The notes: a model not told the origin generated them from the letters alone. Counted from the stretch's first letter, positions 10,815 to 20,439 are shown. The stretch: DNA of 64,000 bases from Cryptomeria japonica (GCF_030272615.1 NC_081412.1:689632083-689696082); one strand, 5' to 3'. A program made the numbers and translations.

Positions 10815-11025
10815 GTAAACAAATCCACTTGGAAAGAGAGAAAAATTTCACTTGAGGTTTGAATTTCCCAAGTTGAAGGAAAAATGGACAAATCCACATG
10901 GAAAGAGAAAACAAATTCACTTGAGGTTCAAATTTCCCAAGTTGAAGGTTAAGAAGAAAAATCCACTTAGGGTCTGATTTTCCCAAGTAGAAGTGAGCAA
11001 AAATTTTCTGTCCTTGAAAATTCCT
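10815..11025. repeat. Tandem repeat, ~69-bp unit, about three copies
   Basis: Units beginning aaatccac(t/a)tgg start at about 10821, 10890 and 10959, and each contains 'tttcccaagttgaagg' or a variant. Because 69 is a multiple of 3 the minus strand stays open and repeats a WICLLFL..LGKFKPQV pattern, but nothing else suggests a protein. Similar 'aaatccac.tagaggtc' units occur at 49010-49110. Confidence 0.7.
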
Positions 11026-11072
11026 TGAAGGCAAAGCAAAGAAAAATCCAATTGGAAAGAAGACAAATCCAC

Positions 11073-11394
11073 TGGTACAGGAGCACCGACTTAACTTCAT
11101 TTTGGTTTAAGTGTGTGGTACGATTTTTAGGGTTTTGATTTTGGTTTGAATAAAGGTCCATGGTGACCATTTTGTATTTCCTTAATAATGTTTCTTGTAG
11201 GGTCTATTTTGGAATACAAAGATGCTCTGTCGGTTGTAATTGGAACACCAACAGTCATGGTATGACTATTGGTGTCCATGATATGAAGTTTTTTATAGGC
11301 CTCAAAAACTATGAGGCAAGGGTTGTTGTTAATTGTTACATTTTCGCTGTTGAAAGATTGGAAGGAAGAAGGAATAAAGTCTTTTCATTTTCCA
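11073..11394 (+). repeat. Left arm of a ~320-bp inverted repeat (LTR segment, plus orientation)
   Basis: It begins tggtacaggagcaccgac and is the reverse complement, at high identity, of 11874-12190. The arm includes matching stretches such as 'gtaattggaacaccaaca' and 'ttgaaagattggaaggaag'. Because the right arm is the start of the Gypsy A 3' LTR, the left arm is best read as a second fragment of the same LTR in the opposite direction. Confidence 0.75.
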
Positions 11395-11873
11395 CTTTAT
11401 GCAATAGAGGGTGGAAAAATATCTCTCTCTCACCATTCACCTATCCTTCTCATAGGGTCTTCTATCTAACAGACAACAATAAACTTCCTAACCTAGCACA
11501 TGAAGATGCTAGGTTCAGTTTTGAAGAGTAACAAACCCCTCTCCAACCTCTATTGCAGAACCTAATTCTACCATTAAAGCTACCCTAACATTACCCATTC
11601 CACTTGGTCATATCTAAAAACAAGGTGGAATGGTAATCATTTACATCTTAGACTCTCAACTTCAAAGACCACTCGGGTTCAAACACTTCCTCTTGCAAAA
11701 ATGACAGGGACTCCTATCTTCCTTACCACCTGAACTTGAAACAAACGCAAGAACAAATCAATTCATAACATCACTACCAAAAGATGAAATAGTCCTACTA
11801 AACGAGACCCTATAGGTCGAACAAACAAGAGCAGAAAGAAAATTCAAAAAACACTCGAAATGAGCAGCAGAAA
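11395..11873. other. Spacer between the inverted repeat arms
   Basis: About 480 bp of AT-rich DNA without an ORF or a recognisable element. Confidence 0.5.
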
Positions 11874-12190
11874 ATGAAAAGACTTTATTCCTTCTTCCTT
11901 CCAATCTTTCAACAGCAAAAATGTAACAATTAACAACAACCCTTGCCTCATAGTTTTTGAGGCCTATTAAAAAATTCAGATTCTAGACATTAACAATCAT
12001 ACCATGATTGTTGGTGTTCCAATTACAACCAACAAAGCATCTTTGTATTCCAAAATAGACCCTACAAGAAACATTATTGAGGAAATACAAAATGGTCACC
12101 ATGGACCTTTATTCAAACTAATATCAAAACCCTAAAAATCCTACGACACACTTAAACCAAAATGAAGTTAAGTCGGTGCTCCTACACCAT
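11874..12190 (-). repeat. Start of the 3' LTR of Gypsy A, also right arm of the inverted repeat
   Basis: On the minus strand it starts TGTAGGAGCACCGAC immediately after a purine-rich stretch and downstream of the A chromodomain. Element G has the same arrangement, with an LTR starting TGCAGGAGCACC. The LTR is recognisable for only about 320 bp before the sequence becomes unrelated. Confidence 0.6.
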
Positions 12191-12211
12191 ACACCCAGAG
12201 AGGAAAAGATT

Positions 12212-12477
12212 TCATCCTCCTAATGAAATGAGGTCTTCAACTTTTACTCCATGCTGATTAATGTCTACTTCAGACATCTAGGTTGCATCCTCATTTGGTA
12301 AACCAAGCCATTTGACACGGTACTCTTTATACTTGTTCCTTCTTGTTCTCTTCACCACTTTGGAATCTAGAATAGATTCAAGTTGCATAGGTTGATTAGG
12401 TGGAAGATCTTTAATCTAGTCCACATCAGCATCCTCAGGTTCACCTACTTCCTGACCTGCAACAATAGATCCCCTAA
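12212..12477 (-). pseudogene. Gypsy A integrase C-terminus with chromodomain
   Basis: The minus strand encodes a chromodomain-like segment (YKEYRVKWLGLPNEDATWM), followed after about 16 residues by a stop at 12212-12214. Chromodomains at the integrase C-terminus define chromoviruses and are thought to guide integration through histone marks. An in-frame stop lies just upstream. The piece is cut at 12477 by E and resumes at 20295. Confidence 0.75.
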
Positions 12478-12482
12478 AAGGG

Positions 12483-13676
12483 TGTAAAGCGGAAAAATCG
12501 CGATCGAACCCTAGTTGCTCTCCCCTCTTCGGACTCCGAAGAGAGAGAAGGGAGGTTCGCTAGGATTCGATGGTTTTTCACTTAGGGGAGAGACTTTACA
12601 TTCAAAAGAGGGGTTGAAACTCATAAGATCCAATCCCACACAATGTAAGATTGGATGCTAAATGAATTTCAAGGGTTAGGAAAGCTAGGCTACCCTCTTT
12701 TGTAAAGAATGTTGTTAAGGAAATTAAGCTAGGAATGCATAGAAAGTCATAAAGATTTGCTTATAAATTGAGTTCGGGTTATAGGATGAAGCTGCGGACC
12801 TGGAATTAGCAGTAAAATGTCGATACGGCGCTGTCTTGCAAATTTGAGCAAAAGTTGTCGGGACGATGGCGCCCGGCGCCACGGTCCTCCGAAAAATCCG
12901 CGAAACGAAGGGGGATCTATTCGTCTCTGCACAAGGATTCCAGATCTTCAATTTCAGCCGCGTACCTGCAACCTACACATAGAAAAGCGAAGATGATTGG
13001 GGGGTTAGGGATTAGGGGTTTGCCTTTAGGTCAAACCCCGGTTTTGGAATTAACCAAGAAATGAGCAAGAGCTGTAAATGTAAATGACTGTAAAACAAGT
13101 ACTAATACCTTGTTCTAAGGATGTTTGTATCCTTATGTGCGAAGGTTTAGATGTTGTATGTTGTATGTTGTAGCATGTAGTATATGATCTCCTCTTCAAT
13201 GGTTGAATCCTTGTCTTGAATGCAACACTTAGCCTTGAATGGAGACTTGAAATGATCAATTGCTTGAAGGAATGCTTGAATGCTTGAATGCTTGAGTTTA
13301 GTTTCCACGCCTTTTCCATCATATCGAATGAAAGAGGAAAATGTCATTTATATACTTGTCAATTAGGGCTGATAGACTGATTTTCCCGACCTTAGGCCGA
13401 CCAGGAAAGTTAATTTCCAATTTGCAAACAAAAAGACCCGAGACCCCTTAGGAGACCGGGCCCAAAATAGGACCCAGGGACCAGGGCGCTGGGCGCTCTG
13501 GTCCCACCTCCTGGGACAGCAGGGTGCAAGGAGGTTCAGGCCAGGGTGCTTGAAAAATGCAGTTTTCAGTGTCATGAGCAAGTTTCGGGGTCTCCATTCA
13601 GGTTGCATGTTGCGTCGCCATCGTGAAGACCGAAATGCAGTCGAAATTGCAAGTGTCGCAATTTTAGGATGCTACA
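12483..13676 (-). repeat. 3' LTR of element E
   Basis: It is 1194 bp, TG...CA, near-identical to 19042-20289. It holds a GC-rich hairpin module at 12860-12890, 10-bp units of gaatgcttga near 13268-13294, and one copy of a GC-rich gaccagggcgctgggcgc unit near 13478-13500, against three copies in the other LTR. On the minus strand it follows a polypurine tract (plus strand tttagcccccactttag, 13677-13693). Confidence 0.9.
13346..13355 (-). promoter_or_regulatory. TATA-like box in E 3' LTR
   Basis: The minus strand reads GTATATAAAT, conserved in both E LTRs and in solo LTR K. Confidence 0.45.
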
Positions 13677-14433
13677 TTTAGCCCCCACTTTAGTGGGAGT
13701 ATGTATGCTCATACTTCCGGTAAAGTACAAGGAAACAACATTGAAAAACTTTCACCACGTCAAGGAGGCAAGATACACCAAGCCCCCAGTGGACTAAGGA
13801 TCTTACAACTTTGATTGACAAAGTAAAAGGGAAGATCGTGAGGAAGAACCATGACTGTCAGTAGTAAGGCTCCCTCACTATGAGTCATGCAAGAAAGATA
13901 TCAAAAATTTTCAAGGCAAAGCTAAATTTGTCAAGAAATTTTCAAGTATCTTGAAAAGATATGAACGGGATGTATGTCCCCCTACTTTAAAGCGATCGCA
14001 CACGCCTCACCGGGGGTGATTGTTTTAATGTAGTGATACACATAAGAAATGAGAAAGGAAAGGAGCACGTTATCGCAAGGATTTAACCCCCAAGTGTGAG
14101 ATAAACCCAAGGATAATAGACACAAAACACAAAGCACAAGGTGACTTCGCTTTCCTCGGGGTCAGTATGCTGTATGATAATTCATGTATATGTATCATAT
14201 GTATGTATGCATAATTGTTCTTCATTCCCCAATCAAGGAAGGTCACCTAGAAGAAGGGAACACATGTGTCTTTTGAGTCAACATGAGAGAGATCGAGAGA
14301 TCTCAATACTTTGCATCGTCCTCAAGTAGACAACACCAAGGACCACAAATAGAAGAATGAGAATAACATATAGAAGAAGTAACACAAGAGAGGAGGAGAG
14401 AATCTGCTATGCTAATGTAACTAGTCTAGCATG
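13677..14433 (-). other. Tail of element E between ORF stop and 3' LTR
   Basis: 757 bp with the polypurine tract at its low-coordinate end and no ORF. In an autonomous Gypsy element this region would hold several kilobases of pol; here there is no room for it. Confidence 0.6.
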
Positions 14434-17400
14434 TCATCTACCCCCCCGATCTTGCTGATCAATGTTTCGGGAAGGCAGGGAACACGCCAGAGGAGGAACA
14501 TCTAACACAGCAGATGGAGCTATCATAAGATCCAAACAAGGGCTATGTTCATGTTCCGAGCCACATTGTTCTTGTCTAGGAGCTAGGATAAGTGCTTTAG
14601 AAAATTCATTAGATAAATGGTTATCGACATCAACAAGTTCATATTCACTATCAGAAGCAAGAGGAGTAACATTTTCATCATGAATAACATTTTCATCTAT
14701 ATCATCATCAAGATTTATAAAAATAGGATCTTTAACTTGCACAGGATCAAGACCATCATGCATCTTATGTTTAGGAGATTTAGGCTCAATGTCCGGCTGA
14801 GGAGAAAATGGAATAATGCTCGTTGAAGGTGTTTTTGGAGATTGTAAAGTTTGAGAAGCAGCTGTTTGAGCTCTAAGATGATGCTTTCGTCGGCGTTCAC
14901 GTGCAAAACGATTTTGTCTAGTCTTAGTAGGAAGTGAAGAAGACTGATGAGGAGGAATGTTCTCATCCTTAGCACTTGGGTGTTTAGGTTGTGGTCTCTT
15001 AGGCTGGATAATAGGAGAAGAAGAAGGTCTCTTCTCTCTATAAAAAGAAGGAGGAGGAACTGCTCCATACAAAGGAGGAATTTTTGGTTTAGGGAGAAGA
15101 CCAAATCCATCATGACGAGGAGGTATAGGTCTACTCTTAGGAAGTTTATTAGGTATAGACATAGTCACATCCATAGGGATGAGTTGAGAATCTTCTTGAG
15201 GAAAGACATTAGTTTTATCTTTCAAAGGAAGAACTTCCTTCTCAAGAATGATAGGAATATCTAGTTTAGGTGCTCTAGGTTCACTTAGAGATAGGATCAT
15301 ATCTGTTTTCCACTTTTGATAAGATTTGAAAAGATGATCACTTCGCGGAGGAAGAGATTGGAATTGTTTAGGCCAAAAGTAATCAATAGGAACACTAGAG
15401 GTTCTTTCAGCTGGTTTAAAGAGACTATGATTGACAGTAACAACTTCACCATTATGGGGAAATTTCAAACACTTATGAATAGGAGAAGCAATAGCTTTCA
15501 TGGAAGATAGCCAAGGATAGCCAAGCTTCACACGAAATTGTTCGGAAGATGGAATAATAACAAAGTTCACATCAAGAGATTTGTTATGGACCTCAATAGG
15601 CAATGTAATAGAACCAATTGCAGGAGAAGAAAATGCATCAAATAATTTCACAATCACATCTGTTTTGTCATAAATCACTTGATTCAATTGCAAAGTAAAA
15701 AGAAATTCTTCAGTAATAACATTAACCATGCACGAAGGATCAATAAGCACTCCACGGCAAGGTGTATTCTTAACTTTTGCAACTATGTATAAAAGACCAT
15801 CAGGTGCCCTAATGGTTTCGCTAGAATCAAATGTGATGGAAGGTTCTTTAGGGATTTCTTGCTGCTCTACGAAGTTAATCACATTCGGAGTCATAGACAC
15901 AAGACCATCAGATAAGAGAGAGGAATCATTAGCCTCAATTGCATTAGAGGTATGAGAAGGTAATGGATCCGTGAAAATCTGAAGATTTTGGTTAGGAGGA
16001 GCTACAGATGTGTTGCCTTTATCATTTACTCCAGAAACAGAGATAGTATTGTTATCAATCAAATCTTGAATTTTACCCTTTAAAGAAAAACATTTTTCAG
16101 TATCATGCCTAGGCTGACGATGAAATTGACAAAAAGCTTTGTTATCAAAATAAGGTGAAGTAATCTTTGCAGGATCAATTTGTCTTATAGGAGGAAGAGT
16201 AAGCACATTTTGTTCCAATAACTTATTCATAATACTATGCAATGATTCATTCAAAGGAGTATACTTTCTTTCTTTCTTGAAAAATTTAGAAATAGGAGGC
16301 ACACCTGATGCTGCATTCACATTGTTGTTGATGATGTTTTCATTGAATTTGATGGAATCTCTGTTCGGTTTAAACTTTCCAAATGGTTGTTGACTGCTAT
16401 TACCCTTATCACTCGGAGCCATAGGATGTGATTGTTCCATTTGACTCATAGTCAGTTGATAATTGTGAAGAGTTGCACACAACTGTTGGAAAGAAGTAAA
16501 CTCAGAAAACAGAAGTTTGTCTCGAATATCTTTTTGTAAATTAGAAATAAAGATTCTTTGAATATCATTGTCAGGCACTGGAAAAGAAATTTGAGCATAC
16601 AAATGCTTATATCTACCAATGAAATCAGTCACTTTTTCTTTAACACCTTGTTTACAATGCATTAAATCAATCAAAGTAACTTTAGGACTTATATTGTTTT
16701 GAAATTGTTGAATGAAAGCATTTGCAAGTTGTTCAAAAGAAGTAATAGAATAAGAAGGCAACGAGCAATACCATTGTAGGGCTTTGTCTCTTAATGTTCT
16801 AGTGAATAGTTTTGCAAGCAACCTTTGGTCATAAGCAAAATCAGTACAAATTGTTTGAAAAGTCTTAACATGTGTTAGAGGATCTCCTTTACCATTATAA
16901 AGTTCCAAATGCGGGATTTCAACATGTTTAGGAGGGATAGCTCGAACAATGTCAAGAGAAAGTGGGCTCGCAACATCAAATGTGGGCACACTAAACTTAG
17001 ATTGATTCATAGAGGCAATTTGTTGCTGTAAAGAAGAGATAGTTTGTGCAAGATTGTTAATGGTCGCTTCGGTCGAAGAGTTCATATTGGATGTGTTAGA
17101 TTGAGATGGAGGTGTTATGTTATTGAAAGAAGGCAAAGAGTAAGGTGGTGGGACTCTATGATAATTAGTCATAGGAGATGATTGGACAGGAGGAACACTA
17201 CAAGGAGGAATGGAATGATTAAATGAATTGCCCCCTTGCATCATGTTCATTTGTGGAGATGTAATAGGAACACTCATTGAAGGGATGAATGAAGAAATCG
17301 GATTGAATGAAGGAATAGGGTTAATTGAAGAAGAAGGGTTGCCCCCATGACTAGTAATCACGGGAGGAATATCTTTTATAGAAGTAGCCATTACGTTTGA

Positions 17401-17865
17401 TGTAAAGGTAGGTATACTAGCAATAGGAGTTGTCAAAGGAATAGAATGATTGACTTGTGTAGGAGGTTGTGTATAACCCAAATTTTCAGCACAACTTTTC
17501 ATAGGCATCACATTCGAATTCACAATGTGTGAAATACCACGCAAAATATCAATTCCATTCTTATCACTTTGAAGCATACGTTTTAGACCCTCAATTAAAG
17601 GAAGAGCTTGACTATCAGGGTACTCATGAGACATCCATTGGTGAAAATTGTCAAATTGGTTATCCAATTTTGAAAGTTGTTCTACAGAAACCTCATGGAG
17701 AGCTTCTTCATCATTAGGAGGATTAGAGGAATTACCCATGTCCTCATTAAAAAGGCTATTCAAATTAGGTTCCATCTCCTCAGTAGTTAAACCTCGGAAA
17801 GACTTAATTCTACGGCTTCGTCTAACGGGAATAGCGTAAGTAGGGCTTATTGTTGTAAAACTCAT
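14434..17865 (-). CDS. gag: Intact 1143-residue Gag polyprotein of element E (Tat-like)
   Basis: One uninterrupted frame from ATG at 17865. Residues ~316-480 form a Gypsy retrotransposon Gag domain (LELYNGKGDP, KALQWYCSLP and further helices). Residues ~577-593 carry an atypical zinc-binding motif, CQFHRQPRHDTEKC, of the kind seen in Tat/Ogre-type Gag. Residues ~690-830 resemble a retroviral-type protease fold, but where D-T/S-G is expected it reads IDPSCMVNVI, so the catalytic motif is not intact. The N-terminus is Ser/Pro/Asn-rich. The C-terminal ~300 residues are Pro-rich, then acidic, and look disordered. Expected role: assemble particles that package element RNA in the cytoplasm. No polymerase or integrase follows, so replication would depend on an autonomous relative. 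Its intactness contrasts with every other ORF here. Confidence 0.85.
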   Translation of the reverse strand: MSFTTISPTYAIPVRRSRRIKSFRGLTTEEMEPNLNSLFNEDMGNSSNPPNDEEALHEVSVEQLSKLDNQFDNFHQWMSHEYPDSQALPLIEGLKRMLQSDKNGIDILRGISHIVNSNVMPMKSCAENLGYTQPPTQVNHSIPLTTPIASIPTFTSNVMATSIKDIPPVITSHGGNPSSSINPIPSFNPISSFIPSMSVPITSPQMNMMQGGNSFNHSIPPCSVPPVQSSPMTNYHRVPPPYSLPSFNNITPPSQSNTSNMNSSTEATINNLAQTISSLQQQIASMNQSKFSVPTFDVASPLSLDIVRAIPPKHVEIPHLELYNGKGDPLTHVKTFQTICTDFAYDQRLLAKLFTRTLRDKALQWYCSLPSYSITSFEQLANAFIQQFQNNISPKVTLIDLMHCKQGVKEKVTDFIGRYKHLYAQISFPVPDNDIQRIFISNLQKDIRDKLLFSEFTSFQQLCATLHNYQLTMSQMEQSHPMAPSDKGNSSQQPFGKFKPNRDSIKFNENIINNNVNAASGVPPISKFFKKERKYTPLNESLHSIMNKLLEQNVLTLPPIRQIDPAKITSPYFDNKAFCQFHRQPRHDTEKCFSLKGKIQDLIDNNTISVSGVNDKGNTSVAPPNQNLQIFTDPLPSHTSNAIEANDSSLLSDGLVSMTPNVINFVEQQEIPKEPSITFDSSETIRAPDGLLYIVAKVKNTPCRGVLIDPSCMVNVITEEFLFTLQLNQVIYDKTDVIVKLFDAFSSPAIGSITLPIEVHNKSLDVNFVIIPSSEQFRVKLGYPWLSSMKAIASPIHKCLKFPHNGEVVTVNHSLFKPAERTSSVPIDYFWPKQFQSLPPRSDHLFKSYQKWKTDMILSLSEPRAPKLDIPIILEKEVLPLKDKTNVFPQEDSQLIPMDVTMSIPNKLPKSRPIPPRHDGFGLLPKPKIPPLYGAVPPPSFYREKRPSSSPIIQPKRPQPKHPSAKDENIPPHQSSSLPTKTRQNRFARERRRKHHLRAQTAASQTLQSPKTPSTSIIPFSPQPDIEPKSPKHKMHDGLDPVQVKDPIFINLDDDIDENVIHDENVTPLASDSEYELVDVDNHLSNEFSKALILAPRQEQCGSEHEHSPCLDLMIAPSAVLDVPPLACSLPSRNIDQQDRGGR

Positions 17866-17990
17866 GCACTAGAAAGAGAGAGAAGATTTTGAATTTAGAG
17901 GTAGCAATTTTCAGTAAAATCAGCCAATCTTCTGGATTTAAGCTGTTAAATGCAATCACAACAGTCTCCCGAAATTTCGGAAAAAATGCC

Positions 17991-18024
17991 CGGGACCGTG
18001 GCGCCCGGAGTGCAACACGGTCCT
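17991..18024. repeat. GC-rich hairpin module 1 in E leader
   Basis: gggaccgtggcgcc...acggtcct: GGACCGT is mirrored by ACGGTCC, giving an inverted repeat with a GC-rich loop in otherwise AT-rich DNA. It is related to 18617-18645 and to the LTR modules at 12860-12890 and 19419-19449. Confidence 0.65.
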
Positions 18025-18616
18025 TGCAACTTTTTTCAAAATTTGCAGGGATGAAAGGTATGATGATTTTAGAGCTAATCTGAAAAAATTGAGTGATTTT
18101 ACGATCTGTAGATAGGCCAAATTAAAGTTGTAATCTCGAAATTGAACCCTACCAAGATTGTCGAAAAATGCAAAATTTTGAATTTTGAAAAAGAGAGGGA
18201 AACTTGAAATTTTGAATTTTATGATTTTAGAGGGAATGTCAAGAGCAATGCAAATTTTGAATTTTGAAAATTGACTCAATTTCACGCGAAATTCAATTTT
18301 GAAAGCGGAAATTAAAGTTGTTGTAATTAAGCACTTAATTTCAAAAGTCACAAATTGCAAGAATTTGAATAAAGCACTGAAATTTTTAATGAATGATAAC
18401 ACACTTTTCAGATTTAGGACAGTAAGAACACAATTTTGACACAAAATTTCAATTTCAATGATTTTTAAATGTTTAGAAGCCTTAATCCAAGCAATCACAA
18501 GACCAACTTTGACTGTTATTTTGAAGGTGTTAAAATTGATAAAATCAGCCAAAATTCTGGATTTTAGCAGGAAAATACAGTAAGATCTCGCTCCCGAAAT
18601 TTCAGAAAAAATGTCA

Positions 18617-18645
18617 GGGACGATGGCGCTCGGCGCCACGGTCCT
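18617..18645. repeat. GC-rich hairpin module 2 in E leader
   Basis: gggacgatggcgct followed by cggcgccacggtcc, near-palindromic around GGCGC/GCGCC. It is almost the same core as the LTR module, but the flanking gcaacttttttccaaa is in the opposite orientation to the LTR copy. Confidence 0.65.
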
Positions 18646-19020
18646 CGCAACTTTTTTCCAAATTTTCAGGGATAAAAGATATTGTGATTTTATTGCAGAA
18701 TCCAAAGTTACAGCTGATTTGGAGATGTTTTGATTAGTGAAATTGTCGGACAAAGGTTGAATCAAGAGGGTTTCAAAAATTAGGGTTTTGACAATTAACC
18801 ACTTAATTTTCAGAATTAAAGCACAAATATGAATTGAAAATTTGTAATAGAAGGGCAGATCTGAAACAGGCATTAACATTTAGACATTTCGCAGGTTCAA
18901 TTACTAAAAAGAAAATTTAGGGTTTTTATGCAATCACCTCTAAAATTTTGCAAAAGATCAAACATGGAAATGTAATCAATTTTTTTTTTTAGATCTAAGC
19001 ATGAAAAATCAGAAAGGATG

Positions 19021-19038
19021 TTCACGTCGGGTTCACCA
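19021..19038 (-). other. Candidate primer-binding site of element E
   Basis: The minus strand reads TGGTGAACCCGACGTGAA, starting 3 bases after the LTR end, with the TGG expected opposite a tRNA CCA end. It is not the initiator-Met site used by M, G and H; I do not assign the tRNA. Confidence 0.6.
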
Positions 19039-19041
19039 AAA

Positions 19042-20289
19042 TGTAAAGCGGAAAAATCGCGATCGAACCCTAGTTGCTCTCCCCTCTTCGGACTCCGAAG
19101 AGAGAGAAGGGAGGTTCGCTAGGATTCGATGGTTTTTCACTTAGGGGAGAGACTTTACATTCAAAAGAGGGGTTGAAACTCATAAGATCCAATCCCACAC
19201 AATGTAAGATTGGATGCTAAATGAATTTCAAGGGTTAGGAAAGCTAGGCTACCCTCTTTTGTAAAGAATGTTGTTAAGGAAATTAAGCTAGGAATGCATA
19301 GAAAGTCATAAAGATTCGCTTATAAACTGAGTTCGGGTTATAGGATGAAGCTGCGGACCTGGAATTAGCAGTAAAATGTCGATACGGAGCTGTCTTGCAA
19401 ATTTGAGCAAAAGTTGTCGGGACGATGGTGCCCGGCGCCACGGTCCTCCGAAAAATCCGTGAAACGAAGGGGGATCTGTTCGTCTCTGCACAAGGATTCC
19501 AGATCTTCAATTTCAGCCGCATACCTGCAACCTACACATAGAAAAGCGAAGACGATTGGGGGGTTAGGGATTAGGGGTTTGCCTTTAGGTCAAACCCCGG
19601 TTTTGGAATTAACCAAGAAATGAGCAAGAGCTGTAAATGTAAATGACTGTAAAACAAGTACTAATACCTTGTTCTAAGGATGTTTGTATCCTTATGTGCG
19701 AAGGTTTAGATGTTGTATGTTGTAGCATGTAGTATATGATCTCCTCTTCAATGGTTGAATCCTTGTCTTGAATGCAACACTTAGCCTTGAATGGAGACTT
19801 GAAATGATCAATTGCTTGAAGGAATGCTTGAATGCTTGAATGCTTGAGTATAGTTTCCACGCCTTTTCCATCATATCGAATGAAAGAGGAAAATGTCATT
19901 TATATACTTGTCAATTAGGGCTGATAGACTGATTTTCCCGACCTTAGGCCGACCAGGAAAGTTAATTTCCAATTTGCAAACAAAAAGACCCGAGACCCCT
20001 TAGGAGACCGGGCCCAAAATAGGACCCAGGGACCAGGGCGCTGGGCGCCATGGTCCTGGGGACCAGGGCGCTGGGCGCCCTAGTCCTGAAGGACCAGGGT
20101 GCTGGGCGCTCTGGTCCCACCTCCCGGGACAACAGGGTGCAAGGAGGTTCAGGCCAGGGTGCTTGAAAAATGCAGTTTTTAGTGTCGTGAGCAAGTTTCG
20201 GGGTCTCCATTCAGGTTGCGTGTTGCGTCGCCATCGTGAAGACCGAAATGCAGTCGAAATTGCAAGTGTCACAATTTTAGGACACTACA
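19042..20289 (-). repeat. 5' LTR of element E
   Basis: 1248 bp, the partner of 12483-13676. The main difference is a GC-rich tract at about 20028-20120 with three gaccagggcgctgggcgcc-like units instead of one. The LTR also lacks one atgttgt unit present in the other LTR near 13152. Confidence 0.9.
19898..19907 (-). promoter_or_regulatory. TATA-like box in E 5' LTR
   Basis: The minus strand reads GTATATAAAT. As the 5' LTR copy it would drive transcription of the E leader and ORF. Confidence 0.5.
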
Positions 20290-20294
20290 AAGGG

Positions 20295-20434
20295 TATAAA
20301 TCAACCGCATTAAAGATTGGTGAGATGGAAACTCCTTGTAGGAGTTCAATCTCATATGTATTATGATCGAACTTGTGTACAATCCTACAAGGACCAATTT
20401 TTTTTATCATCAACTTGTTGTATTTGCCTTTGGG
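20295..20434 (-). pseudogene. Gypsy A integrase C-terminal piece
   Basis: The minus-strand frame reads GKYNKLMIKKIGPCRIV and continues into an EIELLQG...FNAVDLYPF pattern. This is the conserved region between integrase core and chromodomain in chromoviruses. It is bounded by E on the low side and solo LTR I on the high side. Confidence 0.75.
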
Positions 20435-20439
20435 AAGCC

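Larger units (their letters stand above)
17866..19041 (-). other. 5' leader of element E with two hairpin modules
   Basis: The leader lies between the 5' LTR and the gag-like ATG. Two related modules of about 160 bp (17915-18080 and 18535-18690) each contain the GC-rich hairpin and share flanks such as 'gcaacttttttcaaaattt'. The rest is AT-rich with repeated aattttgaatttt. A 307-codon minus-strand frame (17956-18879) spans the leader but looks compositional. Confidence 0.6.
12483..20289 (-). mobile_element. Element E: gag-only Tat-like LTR retrotransposon
   Basis: The LTRs 12483-13676 and 19042-20289 (both TGTAAAGCGG...CTACA on the plus strand) are flanked by a perfect aaggg duplication (12478-12482, 20290-20294). 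Order on the minus strand: 5' LTR, primer site, 1.2-kb leader with GC-rich hairpin modules, a 1143-codon ORF, a 757-bp tail, polypurine tract, 3' LTR. There is no RT, RNase H or integrase. This is the architecture of terminal-repeat elements carrying only GAG (TR-GAG). The intact ORF and LTRs that differ by roughly 15-20 substitutions, mostly transitions, make it one of the younger insertions. Confidence 0.9.

Noticed and set aside
13440-13520. GC-rich stretch as a host CpG island or gene promoter
   Set aside because: It lies inside the E LTR and is repeated in the other E LTR and in K; it is a retroelement feature.
12724-13608. Several 60-90 codon frames in the E LTRs (also 19283-20272 and 22303-23291) with similar translations in each LTR
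   Set aside because: They recur because the LTRs are copies of each other, overlap one another in different frames and lie in noncoding LTR DNA.
14434-17865. The 1143-codon ORF as a host gene
   Set aside because: It lies between matched LTRs with target duplications and has a Gag domain and Gag-type zinc-binding motif.
17956-18879. The leader frame of E listed as a gene
   Set aside because: Low-complexity composition, no recognisable domain, overlaps the duplicated hairpin modules; kept only as a finding.
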